NCBI RefSeq assembly: GCF_009604385.1
Contig: NZ_WEGJ01000021.1
Location: forward strand, 55,801 to 119,800
DNA: 64,000 nucleotides
Reading direction: 5' to 3'
DNA from: Streptomyces smaragdinus
GTDB lineage: Bacteria > Actinomycetota > Actinomycetes > Streptomycetales > Streptomycetaceae
Both the position numbers and the translations under genes were made by a program. The notes under the pieces are model-generated. The model ran no database searches. It was given only the letters and a program-made list of their open reading frames with translations, and was not told the DNA's origin. Numbering within the stretch: the first letter of the stretch is position 1; every line of letters starts with the position of its first letter. Positions 16,185 through 26,973 of the stretch are shown in pieces.

Positions 16185-18133
16185 AGCCCCTGCCCCCGCC
16201 GAATCACCCCCGCCGCCGCCCGACGCTCCCCCGCCTCCTCCCGAAGCCCCTCCGCCTCCGCCAGCTCCGCCATCGCGTCGAGCACCCGCGCCTCGTCGAA
16301 GGCGGACCGCCGCCCACGGGCGGACTCCAGCGACTCCTCGTACAACGGCCTCGCCTCCCCGGTCCGCCCGAGCCGGCACAGCACCCCGGCGAGCGCGAAG
16401 CCGGTCCGGCGCGTCATCCGCTCACGCCCCAGTGCCAACGCCCGGTCACGCGCCTCGGCAAGCAGCTCGCGAGCCACCTCCAGCTCACCGAGCTTCGCCC
16501 GAGCCTCCCCCGACCGATACGTCATCAACAGCACCCCGTACGGATTGGAAATCGCGTCATGCAGCGCGAGCGCCCGTGCGAACTCCCCCGCAGCCGCCTC
16601 CCAATCCCCCCGCACCCCGCACAACATCCCCCGGAACTCGACCAGCGAGGCCGCCAGCTTCTCCTCGCCGGCCCCCAACAGCCGGAGAGCCCCCGCCGCC
16701 TCATCGAGCTCCCGCCCGGCCTCATCGACCAGACCCGCCTGCCACAGATGACGCGCGAGCTGACACCGCGTACGCATCATCCACGCAGGCCGCCCCCCAT
16801 GTCGCAGAGCCGAATCCACCGCCATCTGCAGCGCACCGACCACATCAAGCTGCTGAGGATGATCGAGCGCATACGTCCACAACGGCTCGGACAGCGCCAC
16901 CACCTCGACATCCATCCCCCGCTCATGGGCCAGACGCAGCGCCGCGAACAGCGTGTGCCGCTCCTCGTACAGCCACCCGGCAGCCCGCCCCTCCAACGGA
17001 ACGTCCGGCGCCCCTTCGACAGCCCCGACCGAATCCGCCACGATCAGCCGAGACCCCGCAGCCAACAGATCCGCCCGCTGAAACTGCCGCACGAGCCAGC
17101 GCACCAACCGCACGAGCGCCGCGTCCACACCCCCGTCCCCCCGCGACCGCCGCAGCGCGTGGGCCCGCAACGGACCGGGCAGCCGCAGCCGCCCGCCCTC
17201 CCCCGCCATCAGCTCACCCAGATCAAGTAACCCCGCCCGGTCGAGCTCCTCAAGTGCCTCCTCGCACGCATCGGGCCCCAGCCCCAACAGCGCGGTCGCC
17301 GACTCCACCGTGAAAGCGGGCCCAGGGTGATGCGGCAGCAGCCGATACAGCCGAGCGGCGCCGTCCGACAGCCCGTCGTACACCACGTCCCAGAACCGCT
17401 CGACCCCATCGACCCCCGCCACCTCCCACTCCTCCCGCAGCTGCGGCACCAGCCGCGTCAGCGACCGCAGCCGATGCCCCCGCACCCAGCCCCCGGCCAC
17501 ATGCAGCGCCGCCGGCAGTCCCTCGCACAGCCGCACCAGCGCCCGCACCGCCTCGGGCTCCGCCGCGGGCCGCGGGTCCCGCACGATCAGCTCCAGCAGC
17601 TCGGTGGCCGCCCACTCCTCCAACGGCGGCAGCGCGAGCCCCAGCGCCGCCCCGTCCGCCAGATCACGCAGCGGGGCATGGCTGGTGACGATCACCAGGC
17701 TCTCCCCGGACGCGGGCAGCAGCGGCACGACCTCCGAGGCGTACCGGGCGTTGTCGACGATCAGCAGCAGCCGGGCGCCGGCGGTGCGGCTCCAGTACTG
17801 CGTGCACCGCGCCTTGAACGATCCGGCGACGAAGCCCGGCTCCACGCCCAGGGACTCGAGCAGCTGTCCCAGCACATCGCCGGGGTCCAGGCTCCCGCCC
17901 AGCCGGTAGTCGTCGAGGTCGACCGACAGCACCCCGTCCGCGTAGCGCTCGCGCAGCAGCCGGCCGATCAGCCGGGCCAGCTCCGTCTTCCCCATCCCCT
18001 GCGGTCCGCTCAGGGCGACCAGCAGCGGCCGGTCCCGGCCCGTCCACTCGTCCACCGCCGCGAGTACGCGGTCCCGCTGCTCGTACCGGTCGACGAAGCA
18101 CGCCGGCTCCGGCGGAAGCTCCACCCTCGTCAC
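16181..18133 (-). CDS. NB-ARC/TPR STAND ATPase
   Basis: 650 residues from GTG 18133 (GAGAGGACAGGA upstream). A P-loop (ALSGPQGMGKTELARLIG) and Walker B (ARLLLIVDNA) mark an NB-ARC-type NTPase at about 20-290. Then comes a winged-helix segment (ARLYRLLPHHPGPAFTVESA) and, from about 400 to the end, TPR helices. There is no N-terminal SARP DNA-binding domain, so this is the AfsR-like body without the activator part. STAND proteins act as signal-triggered scaffolds; neither the effector nor the ligand is evident here. Confidence 0.85.
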   Translation of the reverse strand: MTRVELPPEPACFVDRYEQRDRVLAAVDEWTGRDRPLLVALSGPQGMGKTELARLIGRLLRERYADGVLSVDLDDYRLGGSLDPGDVLGQLLESLGVEPGFVAGSFKARCTQYWSRTAGARLLLIVDNARYASEVVPLLPASGESLVIVTSHAPLRDLADGAALGLALPPLEEWAATELLELIVRDPRPAAEPEAVRALVRLCEGLPAALHVAGGWVRGHRLRSLTRLVPQLREEWEVAGVDGVERFWDVVYDGLSDGAARLYRLLPHHPGPAFTVESATALLGLGPDACEEALEELDRAGLLDLGELMAGEGGRLRLPGPLRAHALRRSRGDGGVDAALVRLVRWLVRQFQRADLLAAGSRLIVADSVGAVEGAPDVPLEGRAAGWLYEERHTLFAALRLAHERGMDVEVVALSEPLWTYALDHPQQLDVVGALQMAVDSALRHGGRPAWMMRTRCQLARHLWQAGLVDEAGRELDEAAGALRLLGAGEEKLAASLVEFRGMLCGVRGDWEAAAGEFARALALHDAISNPYGVLLMTYRSGEARAKLGELEVARELLAEARDRALALGRERMTRRTGFALAGVLCRLGRTGEARPLYEESLESARGRRSAFDEARVLDAMAELAEAEGLREEAGERRAAAGVIRRGQGL

Positions 18134-18279
18134 GTTCCTGTCCTCTCCCCGTCGGCGGTCCCGTCCATACAACAGCGCACTGCAGCACCGTAGTTACCCG
18201 GCGCCACAAACGGGTTAGCTTCCCGAACGGGAATTCGGCTACTGTGCGGCCTCGTTACTCACCAGCCTCAGGGGAAAAC

Positions 18280-18636
18280 ATGCGTCTCATCTCCGCCGTC
18301 GGCGTCTCCGCCGCCCTGCTGTTCGCGCTCACCGCGTGCGGGGGTTCCGACTCCGGCGACAGCGACTCCGCGTCGAGCGCCGAGCCCAGCGCCGTCGCCA
18401 CCGACTCCGGCTCCGACTCCGGCAAGGACACCGGCTCCGAGCCCGATCTCGAGGCCTGCAAGGCCGCCCTGGCCAAGCAGTTCGCCGACGAGAGCACCGA
18501 GAACGCCTCCCGTCCCCCGGAGTGCGACGGCGTCGACAACAAGGCCATCGGCGAACTCACCGAGGAGGTCTTCAAGGAGGAGTTCGACAAGCTCAAGGAC
18601 ATGGACCTCGAGGACCTCGACACCGCGACGCCCTGA
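18280..18636 (+). CDS. small secreted lipoprotein
   Basis: 118 residues. Signal peptide with lipobox LTAC (LLFALTACGGSD), then a Ser/Asp-rich low-complexity stretch and an acidic domain with two cysteines (LEACKAALAKQF; PPECDGVDNKAIGELTEE). It is predicted to be anchored to the outer face of the membrane. RBS AGGGG precedes ATG 18280. The family is common in Streptomyces and has no assigned role. Confidence 0.8.
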   Translation: MRLISAVGVSAALLFALTACGGSDSGDSDSASSAEPSAVATDSGSDSGKDTGSEPDLEACKAALAKQFADESTENASRPPECDGVDNKAIGELTEEVFKEEFDKLKDMDLEDLDTATP

Positions 18637-18644
18637 CCTCCCGC

Positions 18645-18684
18645 CACGGCGCCCGATCCGGCATCGGCCGGGCCGGGCGCCGTG
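18645..18684. terminator. hairpin terminator after the lipoprotein gene
   Basis: Outer 11-base stem (18645-18655 with 18674-18684) plus an inner five-base stem (18658-18662 with 18667-18671) and an ATCG loop, nine bases after the stop codon and followed by CGCGTTTCC. It insulates the cellulase promoter region. Confidence 0.8.
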
Positions 18685-18745
18685 CGCGTTTCCCGCCGGG
18701 GTGTTGACAACAGGCCATCACCCCTGGCTTCATGAAACATATCGA

Positions 18746-18759
18746 TGGGAGCGCTCCCA
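18746..18759. promoter_or_regulatory. CebR operator upstream of the cellulase operon
   Basis: TGGGAGCGCTCCCA, a perfect 14-base CebR palindrome. A TTGACA hexamer at 18704-18709 could be the -35 element of the promoter it blocks. The operator lies about 300 bases before the GH9 start. Apart from a possible 24-codon frame at 18812, the leader 18760-19060 shows no gene. Confidence 0.88.
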
Positions 18760-18811
18760 CTCCTGTGCGTGTACAACCTCTTTCATCAGCGACGAGAGAA
18801 AGCAGCACATA

Positions 18812-18886
18812 GTGGGACTCATACGACCGCTCCACATCCAGACCCTCTCCCCGCGCACCCGCCGTTGCGCGCCGCCGCCCCCCTGA
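18812..18886 (+). CDS. possible short leader ORF (24 residues)
   Basis: GTG 18812 opens a 24-codon frame (begins MGLIRPLHIQTL, ends RRCAPPPP) in the long leader between the CebR box and the GH9 gene. It is preceded by a weak GAGAGAAAG. A basic peptide with a terminal Pro run could stall ribosomes, but this may equally be chance. Low confidence. Confidence 0.25.
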   Translation: MGLIRPLHIQTLSPRTRRCAPPPP

Positions 18887-19060
18887 GCCGACCCGCCGCA
18901 TCCGCACGCCCGCACCACGGTCCGCCGCCCTTCCCCCGGCGCGACCGCCCCCACACGCGGGCAGGCACGGCGTGACGCGCCGGCACCCGGGCCGCCACCT
19001 TGCCCGGGTCCCGGCGCCGTGTCGCCACCGGCTGCCCATCGACGACGGAAAGGGACTCCG

Positions 19061-21417
19061 TTGCGCCTCCCCGACCTGCTCCGGCGCGGAAAGCCGGACA
19101 CGCCACACCCCCGCAGACGCCCCGCCGGCGTCCTCGCCCTCGCCGCGACGGTCGTCGCCGGGGCCCTGCTCCCCCTGTCGGCGCCCACCCCCGCAGCCGC
19201 CGCCCCGGCGTTCGCGTACGGGGAGGCGCTGCAGAAGTCGCTGCTGTTCTACGAGGCCCAGCAGTCGGGCCCGATCCCCGACTTCAACCGCGTCAGCTGG
19301 CGCGGCGACTCCGGGATGGACGACGGGAAGTCCGCCGGACTCGATCTGACGGGCGGCTGGTACGACGCCGGTGACCACGTCAAGTTCGGGCTGCCGATGG
19401 CGTTCTCCGCGACCATGCTGGCCTGGGGCGGGATCGAGCAGAAGGCCGCGTACACCTCGTCCGGCCAGCTGGAGCACCTGAAGAACAATCTGCGCTTCGT
19501 CAACGACTACTTCGTCAGGGCGCATCCCTCCGCCAACGTCCTGTACGGCCAGGTGGGCAACGGCGAGGCCGACCACAAGTGGTGGGGCCCGGCCGAGGTG
19601 ATGCCGATGGCCCGGCCCGCGTACAAGATCGACGCCTCCTGTCCCGGCTCCGACCTCGCGGGCCAGACGGCCGCGGCGATGGCGGCGTCCTCCCTGGTCT
19701 TCCGCGACTCCGACCCGGCGTACGCGGACCGGCTCGTCAGCCACGCGCGCCAGCTCTACACCTTCGCGGACACCTACCGCGGCAAGTACAGCGACTGCAT
19801 CACCGACGCCCAGGCGTACTACAAGTCCTGGAGCGGCTACAACGACGAGCTGGTGTGGGGCGCGATCTGGCTGCACAAGGCCACCGGCGACGCGTCGTAC
19901 CTGGCCAAGGCCGAGTCGTACTACGACAACCTCTCGACCGAACCGCAGACCTCGACCCGCTCGTACCGGTGGACGATCTCCTGGGACGACACGTCGTACG
20001 GCTCGTACGCGCTGCTCGCCAAGGAGACCGGCAAGCAGAAGTACGTCGACGACGCGAACCGCTGGCTCGACTGGTGGACGACCGGGGTGAACGGCCAGCA
20101 CGTCCCGTACTCCCCCGGCGGACAGGCCGTCCTCGACAGCTGGGGGTCGCTGCGGTACGCGGCCAACACGTCGTTCGTCGCCCTGTCCTACTCCGACTGG
20201 CTGACCGGCGACGCCACCCGCAAGCAGCGCTACCACGACTTCGCCGTCCGGCAGGTCAACTACGCGCTCGGCGACAACCCGCGCCACTCCAGCTACGTCG
20301 TCGGCTTCGGCACCAACCCGCCGACCAAGCCGCACCACCGCACCTCGCACGGCTCGTGGACCGACCAGATCAACAGCCCGGTCGAGAGCAGGCACGTGCT
20401 GTACGGGGCACTCGTCGGCGGTCCCAGCTCGCCGAACGACTCGTACACCGACGACCGGTCGAACTACACCAACAACGAGGTCGCCACCGACTACAACGCG
20501 GCCTTCACCGGCGCGCTGGCCCGGCTGTACGGCGAGTACGGCGGCGCACCCCTCACGAACTTCCCGCAGCCCGAGCAGCCGGTCGGCACGGAGATGTCCG
20601 TCCAGGCGTCGGTGAACGCCGCCGGGACCAACTTCACCGAGATCAAGGCGTACCTGGTCAACAAGTCGGCGTGGCCGGCGCGGGCGCTGACGGACTCGTC
20701 GCTGCGCTACTACTTCACGCTGGAGGACGGGGTCAGCCCCGGTCAGATCAGCTACACGACGAACTACAACCAGTGCGGCAGGGTCAGCGGGCCGACGCAG
20801 TACGAGGGCAACGTCTACTACCTGACCGTGGACTGCTCGGACACCGTGATCGCCCCGGCCGGACAGTCGGCGTACCGCAAGGAGGTCCAGTTCCGGATCT
20901 CCTCCTCCGGTGCCTGGAACCCGGCGAACGACTGGTCGTACCAGGGGGTCTCCACCACGCCCGGCTCGACGCCCGTGGACGCGGCGAACATCGTGCTGAT
21001 GGAGGGGCCGGACAAGCAGTGGGGCGCCACGCCCGACGGCACGAACCCGGACCCCGATCCGGACCCCGACCCGGACCCGGATCCCGACCCCGACCCCACG
21101 CCCGACGGGCCGTGCGCCGTGACGTACACCGTCAACTCCTGGGGCACCGGCTTCACCTCCGAGGTCGTCGTACGCAACACCGGCACCGCGGACATCACCG
21201 GCGGCTGGAACCTCCGCTTCACGTTCAAGGGCGCCGAGCGGGTCACCAGCGCCTGGAACGCCACCGTCACCCAGTCCGGCGCCGGCGCGAGCGCCACCAA
21301 CGCCCCGCACAACGCCAACATCCCCGTCGGCGGCTCGGCGTCCTTCGGCTTCCAGGGCTCGGGAGCGTCCACGGACCCGCCCGACGACTTCACCCTCAAC
21401 GGAACGGAGTGCACGTC

Positions 21418-21421
<4 letters not shown>
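19061..21421 (+). CDS. secreted GH9 endoglucanase with CBM3c-like and CBM2 modules
   Basis: 786 residues from TTG 19061 (GGAAAGGGA upstream; GTG 19019 is possible). A signal peptide (RPAGVLALAATVVAGALLPL) precedes a GH9 catalytic domain at about 48-490: catalytic-base motif GGWYDAGDHVKFG (Asp102/Asp105) and proton-donor Glu473 in NNEVATDYN. A CBM3c-like module follows (MSVQASVNAAGTNFTEIKAY, about 505-655), as in theme-B processive endoglucanases such as Thermobifida Cel9A. Then come an Asp-Pro linker and a CBM2 ending in a terminal Cys. It hydrolyses cellulose outside the cell. The stop overlaps the GH3 start as ATGA, and a CebR box controls the pair. Confidence 0.93.
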
Positions 21422-23601
<2,180 letters not shown>

Positions 23602-23615
23602 CCCGTCGCGCGTCC

Positions 23616-23658
23616 CCGCCGGTCACCGCCCATCGCCGGCACGGGCGGTGGCCGGCGG
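23616..23658. terminator. bidirectional hairpin terminator
   Basis: A 16-base stem (23616-23631 with 23643-23658, one T-G wobble) with an 11-base loop sits between the convergent GH3 gene (stop 23601) and the maleylpyruvate isomerase-family gene (stop 23664). Confidence 0.75.
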
Positions 23659-23663
23659 CGTTG

Positions 23664-24332
23664 TCAGGCGAGCCGGAGCCAGGTGAGGCCGAGGTCGCGG
23701 GCCCGGGCCGCCTCGGCCGGGTCGAGGGGGGTGCGGCCGGAGACCTTGGCGAGCAGGGTCGGGCGGTCCCAGCCGAACTCCGCGACGCGGTCGGCGCCTT
23801 CGCCGAGCAGCAGGGCCTCCGCCACCCGGGCGGCGGACGGCGTCGTCCAGGGCGGGCGGCCGAGGGACAGGGCGAGGTCCAGGCCGTGGAGGACGAGCTC
23901 GTTGACGCGGGTGGCCATGAACTCCGTGAGCAGCATCGCGTCGCCGTGTCTGGTCGCGACCCGCCGGCCCTCGGGCTGCGCGGCGGCCAGCTCCAGCGTC
24001 CGGCGCCAGGCCGCGTCGAACGCCCCCGCCGGGTCGGTGAGCGCGGCGGCCTCCTCCCGCGCCGCCGCCTCGCGGCGGGCGTTGGCCTCCGGGGTGAAGA
24101 TGGCGGGCCGGAAGTAGGCCACCGCGTCGGTGTCGGCGGTGGGTGGCTCGGGGGCGGCGAGCATGCCGTCGAGGCGGCCGGTGGCGGTGACGATGTGCGC
24201 GATCAGCTCGCGTACCGTCCACGGCGGGCAGACCGACGGGCGCGCGTGGTCCGTGTCCGTCAGGCTCGTGAGCGCCGGGCCCAACGCCTGCGCCTCGTCG
24301 CGGAATCCGTTCAGTATGTGTGCGGTGATCAT
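23664..24332 (-). CDS. mycothiol-dependent maleylpyruvate isomerase family protein
   Basis: 222 residues of the DinB-like four-helix fold. The N-terminal signature is CPPWTVRELIAHIV (about 35-48), with the metal-coordinating histidines expected in LIAHI and VLHGLDLAL. Known of the family: mycothiol-dependent isomerases and S-transferases, mostly of unknown substrate. It lies directly downstream of the ABC gene on the same strand but 13 bases apart, so cotranscription is likely. Confidence 0.82.
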   Translation of the reverse strand: MITAHILNGFRDEAQALGPALTSLTDTDHARPSVCPPWTVRELIAHIVTATGRLDGMLAAPEPPTADTDAVAYFRPAIFTPEANARREAAAREEAAALTDPAGAFDAAWRRTLELAAAQPEGRRVATRHGDAMLLTEFMATRVNELVLHGLDLALSLGRPPWTTPSAARVAEALLLGEGADRVAEFGWDRPTLLAKVSGRTPLDPAEAARARDLGLTWLRLA

Positions 24333-24345
24333 CTCCGCACGATAC

Positions 24346-26322
24346 CTACGGCTCCCTCGCGGGCGCGGGGATCACGGGGCCGCCGTTGACGGCGGGGAGG
24401 GCGAACTGGCTGGCCTGGGCGGTGTACATCGCGGCGTACCGGGCGCCGGCGGCCATCAGGTCGGCGTGGGTGCCGTGTTCGGTGAGGGCGCCTTCGGTGA
24501 GGACGTAGATGTGGTCGGCGTGCTGGACGGCGGCCATGCGATGGGTGACGAGGACGACCGCGCGGTGGGGTGTGGCGAGTTCGCGGATCTTGTCGAACGT
24601 GGCGATCTCGGCCTCGGGGTCGAGGGCGGAGGTCGGTTCGTCGACGATGAGCAAGCGGGCGTCGCGGCGCATCCAGGTGCGGGACAGGGCGATCTTCTGC
24701 CACTGTCCGCCGGACAGGTCGGACGCGCCGCGGAACATCCGGGCCAGGAGGGTGTTCCAGCCGTTGGGCAGCTCGTCGATCAGCTTGTCGGCGCCGGACC
24801 AGGCCGCGGCGGCCTCGAGCCGTTCCGGGTCGCGGGGGAGGTCGGGGCGGCCGATGTGCAGGTTGGCGGCGGCGGTGAACGGCCACTCCTCGAAGTCCTG
24901 GCCCAGCAGCCCGATCTGGGCGAAGACCTCCGCGCGGTCGGCGTCGGTGATGCTGGTGCCGTCCCAGCGGATGTCGCCGCTGTCCGGGAGGTACAGGCCG
25001 GCGAGGAGCTTGACGAGGGTGGACTTGCCGGAGCCGTTGGCGCCGACCAGCGCGATCACCTGTCCGGTGCGGACCGTGAGGGAGACGTCCTTGAGGGCGG
25101 GCGTGTCCCGGTCGGGGTACGTGAACGTGATCCCCTCGACGGTCAGCGTGTGCAGGGGGCCGGCGAGCGGGGCGCCGGTGGCGGGGATGGCGTGGTCGTG
25201 GGCGCGGGCCAGGAAGCGGTCGAGGTCGCGGACGTACAGGCTCTCCTCGTGCAGCTGGTTGACGTTCATCGCCAGGGCGCCCAGGGACGCGGCGCCGGAG
25301 CGGATGCCCATCACCGCGGTGCCGGCGGCGGCGAGTTCCATCCGGCCGCCGACGATCAGCGCGATGAGCAGCCCGTACGTACACAGGGCCATGGCGCCGG
25401 AGAGGGCGGAGGCGAGCAGCTGGATGGCGGCCTTGTCGTGCGCGAGGCGGGTCTGCTCGCCCTCGGCGGTCTCGGCCATGCTGCGGTAGTGCCGCAGGAG
25501 GTACGAGCCGACCTGGTGGGCCCGTACCTCCGCGGCGGCCTCGCGTTTGGTGAGCAGATTGCCGATGAGGCGGCTGGCGCGGACGTGCTCGATCCACTGC
25601 ATCACCGACACGTACCGCTGCTGCGAGACGCGCATGGCGCCCCAGCCGCGCGGGACGGCGATGAGGAGCAGCAGGGGCAGCAGCACGGGGTGCAGGATGC
25701 TCAGCACGCTGCCGGCCGCGATCATCCCGAAGACGGAGTTCACCGCGGGCACGCAGGCGCTGATCATGCGGCGGGCGGAGGCGGCGCCGAACTGGGCGAC
25801 GTCGATGAGGCGCTGGAACTCGGGTGACTCGACGGCCTCCATCTCCACCCCCGCGACGGCCGTCAGATAGCGCTCGGTGGCCAGCCGCTCCACCTTCGGC
25901 TCCAGGCGCCCGGCCGCGGCGGTGGACAGCGAGGCGAACAGCGCGCTGACCACGGCGACCACCCCGCCGGCCACCAGCGCGGGCACGGCGTCGCGGAGCC
26001 GGTCGGCGGCCGTACCGCCGGCGAGCAGGGCGTGCAGCACGGCGTTGACGGCGAGCAGCCCGAGCGCCTCGCAGATCCCCTGGCCCACCTCGGCCGCGGC
26101 GACGGTCCGCAGGGCGCGCCGGTCGGCGGCCCAGGCGAGGCGCAGGCAGCTGCCGACGAGGCCGGGGAGGGTGCGGATGGCGGACCACATGGTCAGCTTC
26201 AGGCGGGCGTCCTCGTGCTGGTTCCACCCCATGTCGTACCGCAGCGGCCCGCCGAACAGCGCCTTCTCCGCCTCGGAGACCTCCGGCTCCACCACCTGCG
26301 GTCGCCGCAGCCAGCGCCTCAC
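24346..26322 (-). CDS. ABC transporter, fused membrane and ATPase domains
   Basis: 658 residues from GTG 26322. About 65 residues of soluble N-terminus (EAEKALFGGPLRYDMGWNQH) precede a six-helix exporter domain. The ATPase has Walker A GANGSGKS, signature LSGGQWQK and Walker B LLIVDEPTSALD. This family of half-size exporters is found in Streptomyces near peptide and secondary-metabolite loci, but substrates are largely unknown. A 13-codon frame (26319-26360) ends in a GTGA overlap with this start, so translation of the transporter may be coupled to it. Confidence 0.85.
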   Translation of the reverse strand: MRRWLRRPQVVEPEVSEAEKALFGGPLRYDMGWNQHEDARLKLTMWSAIRTLPGLVGSCLRLAWAADRRALRTVAAAEVGQGICEALGLLAVNAVLHALLAGGTAADRLRDAVPALVAGGVVAVVSALFASLSTAAAGRLEPKVERLATERYLTAVAGVEMEAVESPEFQRLIDVAQFGAASARRMISACVPAVNSVFGMIAAGSVLSILHPVLLPLLLLIAVPRGWGAMRVSQQRYVSVMQWIEHVRASRLIGNLLTKREAAAEVRAHQVGSYLLRHYRSMAETAEGEQTRLAHDKAAIQLLASALSGAMALCTYGLLIALIVGGRMELAAAGTAVMGIRSGAASLGALAMNVNQLHEESLYVRDLDRFLARAHDHAIPATGAPLAGPLHTLTVEGITFTYPDRDTPALKDVSLTVRTGQVIALVGANGSGKSTLVKLLAGLYLPDSGDIRWDGTSITDADRAEVFAQIGLLGQDFEEWPFTAAANLHIGRPDLPRDPERLEAAAAWSGADKLIDELPNGWNTLLARMFRGASDLSGGQWQKIALSRTWMRRDARLLIVDEPTSALDPEAEIATFDKIRELATPHRAVVLVTHRMAAVQHADHIYVLTEGALTEHGTHADLMAAGARYAAMYTAQASQFALPAVNGGPVIPAPAREP

Positions 26323-26360
26323 CCTTCCGCCCCCGGCGCGCTGATCGTCTCGACAGCCAT
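26319..26360 (-). CDS. possible 13-residue upstream peptide
   Basis: ATG 26360 with GGGGGGA six bases upstream encodes MAVETISAPGAEG and stops at TGA 26319-26321, overlapping the exporter GTG start by four bases. It could be a leader peptide that couples translation, a secreted mini-peptide, or the N-terminus of an ancestral longer exporter frame. Nothing else supports a product. Confidence 0.35.
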   Translation of the reverse strand: MAVETISAPGAEG

Positions 26361-26491
26361 CGGCATCCCCCCGCCCGTACTCCCCATACAGCCGGATACC
26401 AGTAATAGCGCCCGACATCACCGCGGGATAGGGCGCGAAGGGCCCGGATCGGACGGCCGACAGTAAGCCACTCATCCGAGTGAAAGGTGAA

Positions 26492-26524
26492 GGACCCCCC
26501 GGCCGCCGACCGGCCGGGGGGTCC
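26492..26524. terminator. hairpin terminator after the I36 inhibitor gene
   Basis: Perfect 14-base stem (26492-26505 with 26511-26524) with a five-base loop, 16 bases beyond the stop of the inhibitor gene on the minus strand. Confidence 0.85.
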
Positions 26525-26539
26525 CGTCGTGTCACCGGG

Positions 26540-26896
26540 TCAGCTGGCCCGGAAGCTGTGCATCGCCCCGTGGCTCACCCACGAGTGCAGGTCGAGCGAC
26601 GGCGCGACCAGGGCCGTACCGGTGCAGTCGGTGCTCGGGTAGAACGAGACGCTCCTGTCCGTGTAGTTGAGGTCCGCCAGCACACCGAACGGCAGCGTCA
26701 CGCACTCGTCACCGAGGTCGGTGAACACGGCCGTACGCCCGGAGAAGGCACCTTCCCAGACGCACAGGGCGCCGGGGTCACCGCAGCCGGCCGCGGTGGT
26801 CGCCGCCGACGCGGGGGCGCTCAGCGCGCCCATCAGCAGGGCAACGGACGCCACCGCCGCGCCGGCCACGACGCGTCCGGTTTTACGGATGCGCAT
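26540..26896 (-). CDS. secreted peptidase inhibitor family I36 protein
   Basis: 118 residues. The signal peptide (VVAGAAVASVALLMGALSAP, then ASA) leads into a small beta-gamma-crystallin-like domain with paired cysteines (AGCGDPGALCVWEGAFSG; DECVTLPFGVL; YPSTDCTGTA). This matches the I36 (SMI-type) family of secreted metalloprotease inhibitors, though many members are of unproved activity. The small mature protein should be disulfide-bonded outside the cell. Confidence 0.85.
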   Translation of the reverse strand: MRIRKTGRVVAGAAVASVALLMGALSAPASAATTAAGCGDPGALCVWEGAFSGRTAVFTDLGDECVTLPFGVLADLNYTDRSVSFYPSTDCTGTALVAPSLDLHSWVSHGAMHSFRAS

Positions 26897-26973
26897 ATGA
26901 ACTCCTGGGGTGTGGGGGACAGAAGACGATCAAGCTTTTCCTCCACTCCTGGAAAAGTCAAGAATTCAACCAC

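Noticed and set aside
21049..21101. GACCCGGATCC repeats as a CRISPR or regulatory array
   Set aside because: They are in-frame codons for the Asp-Pro linker before CBM2 in the GH9 protein.
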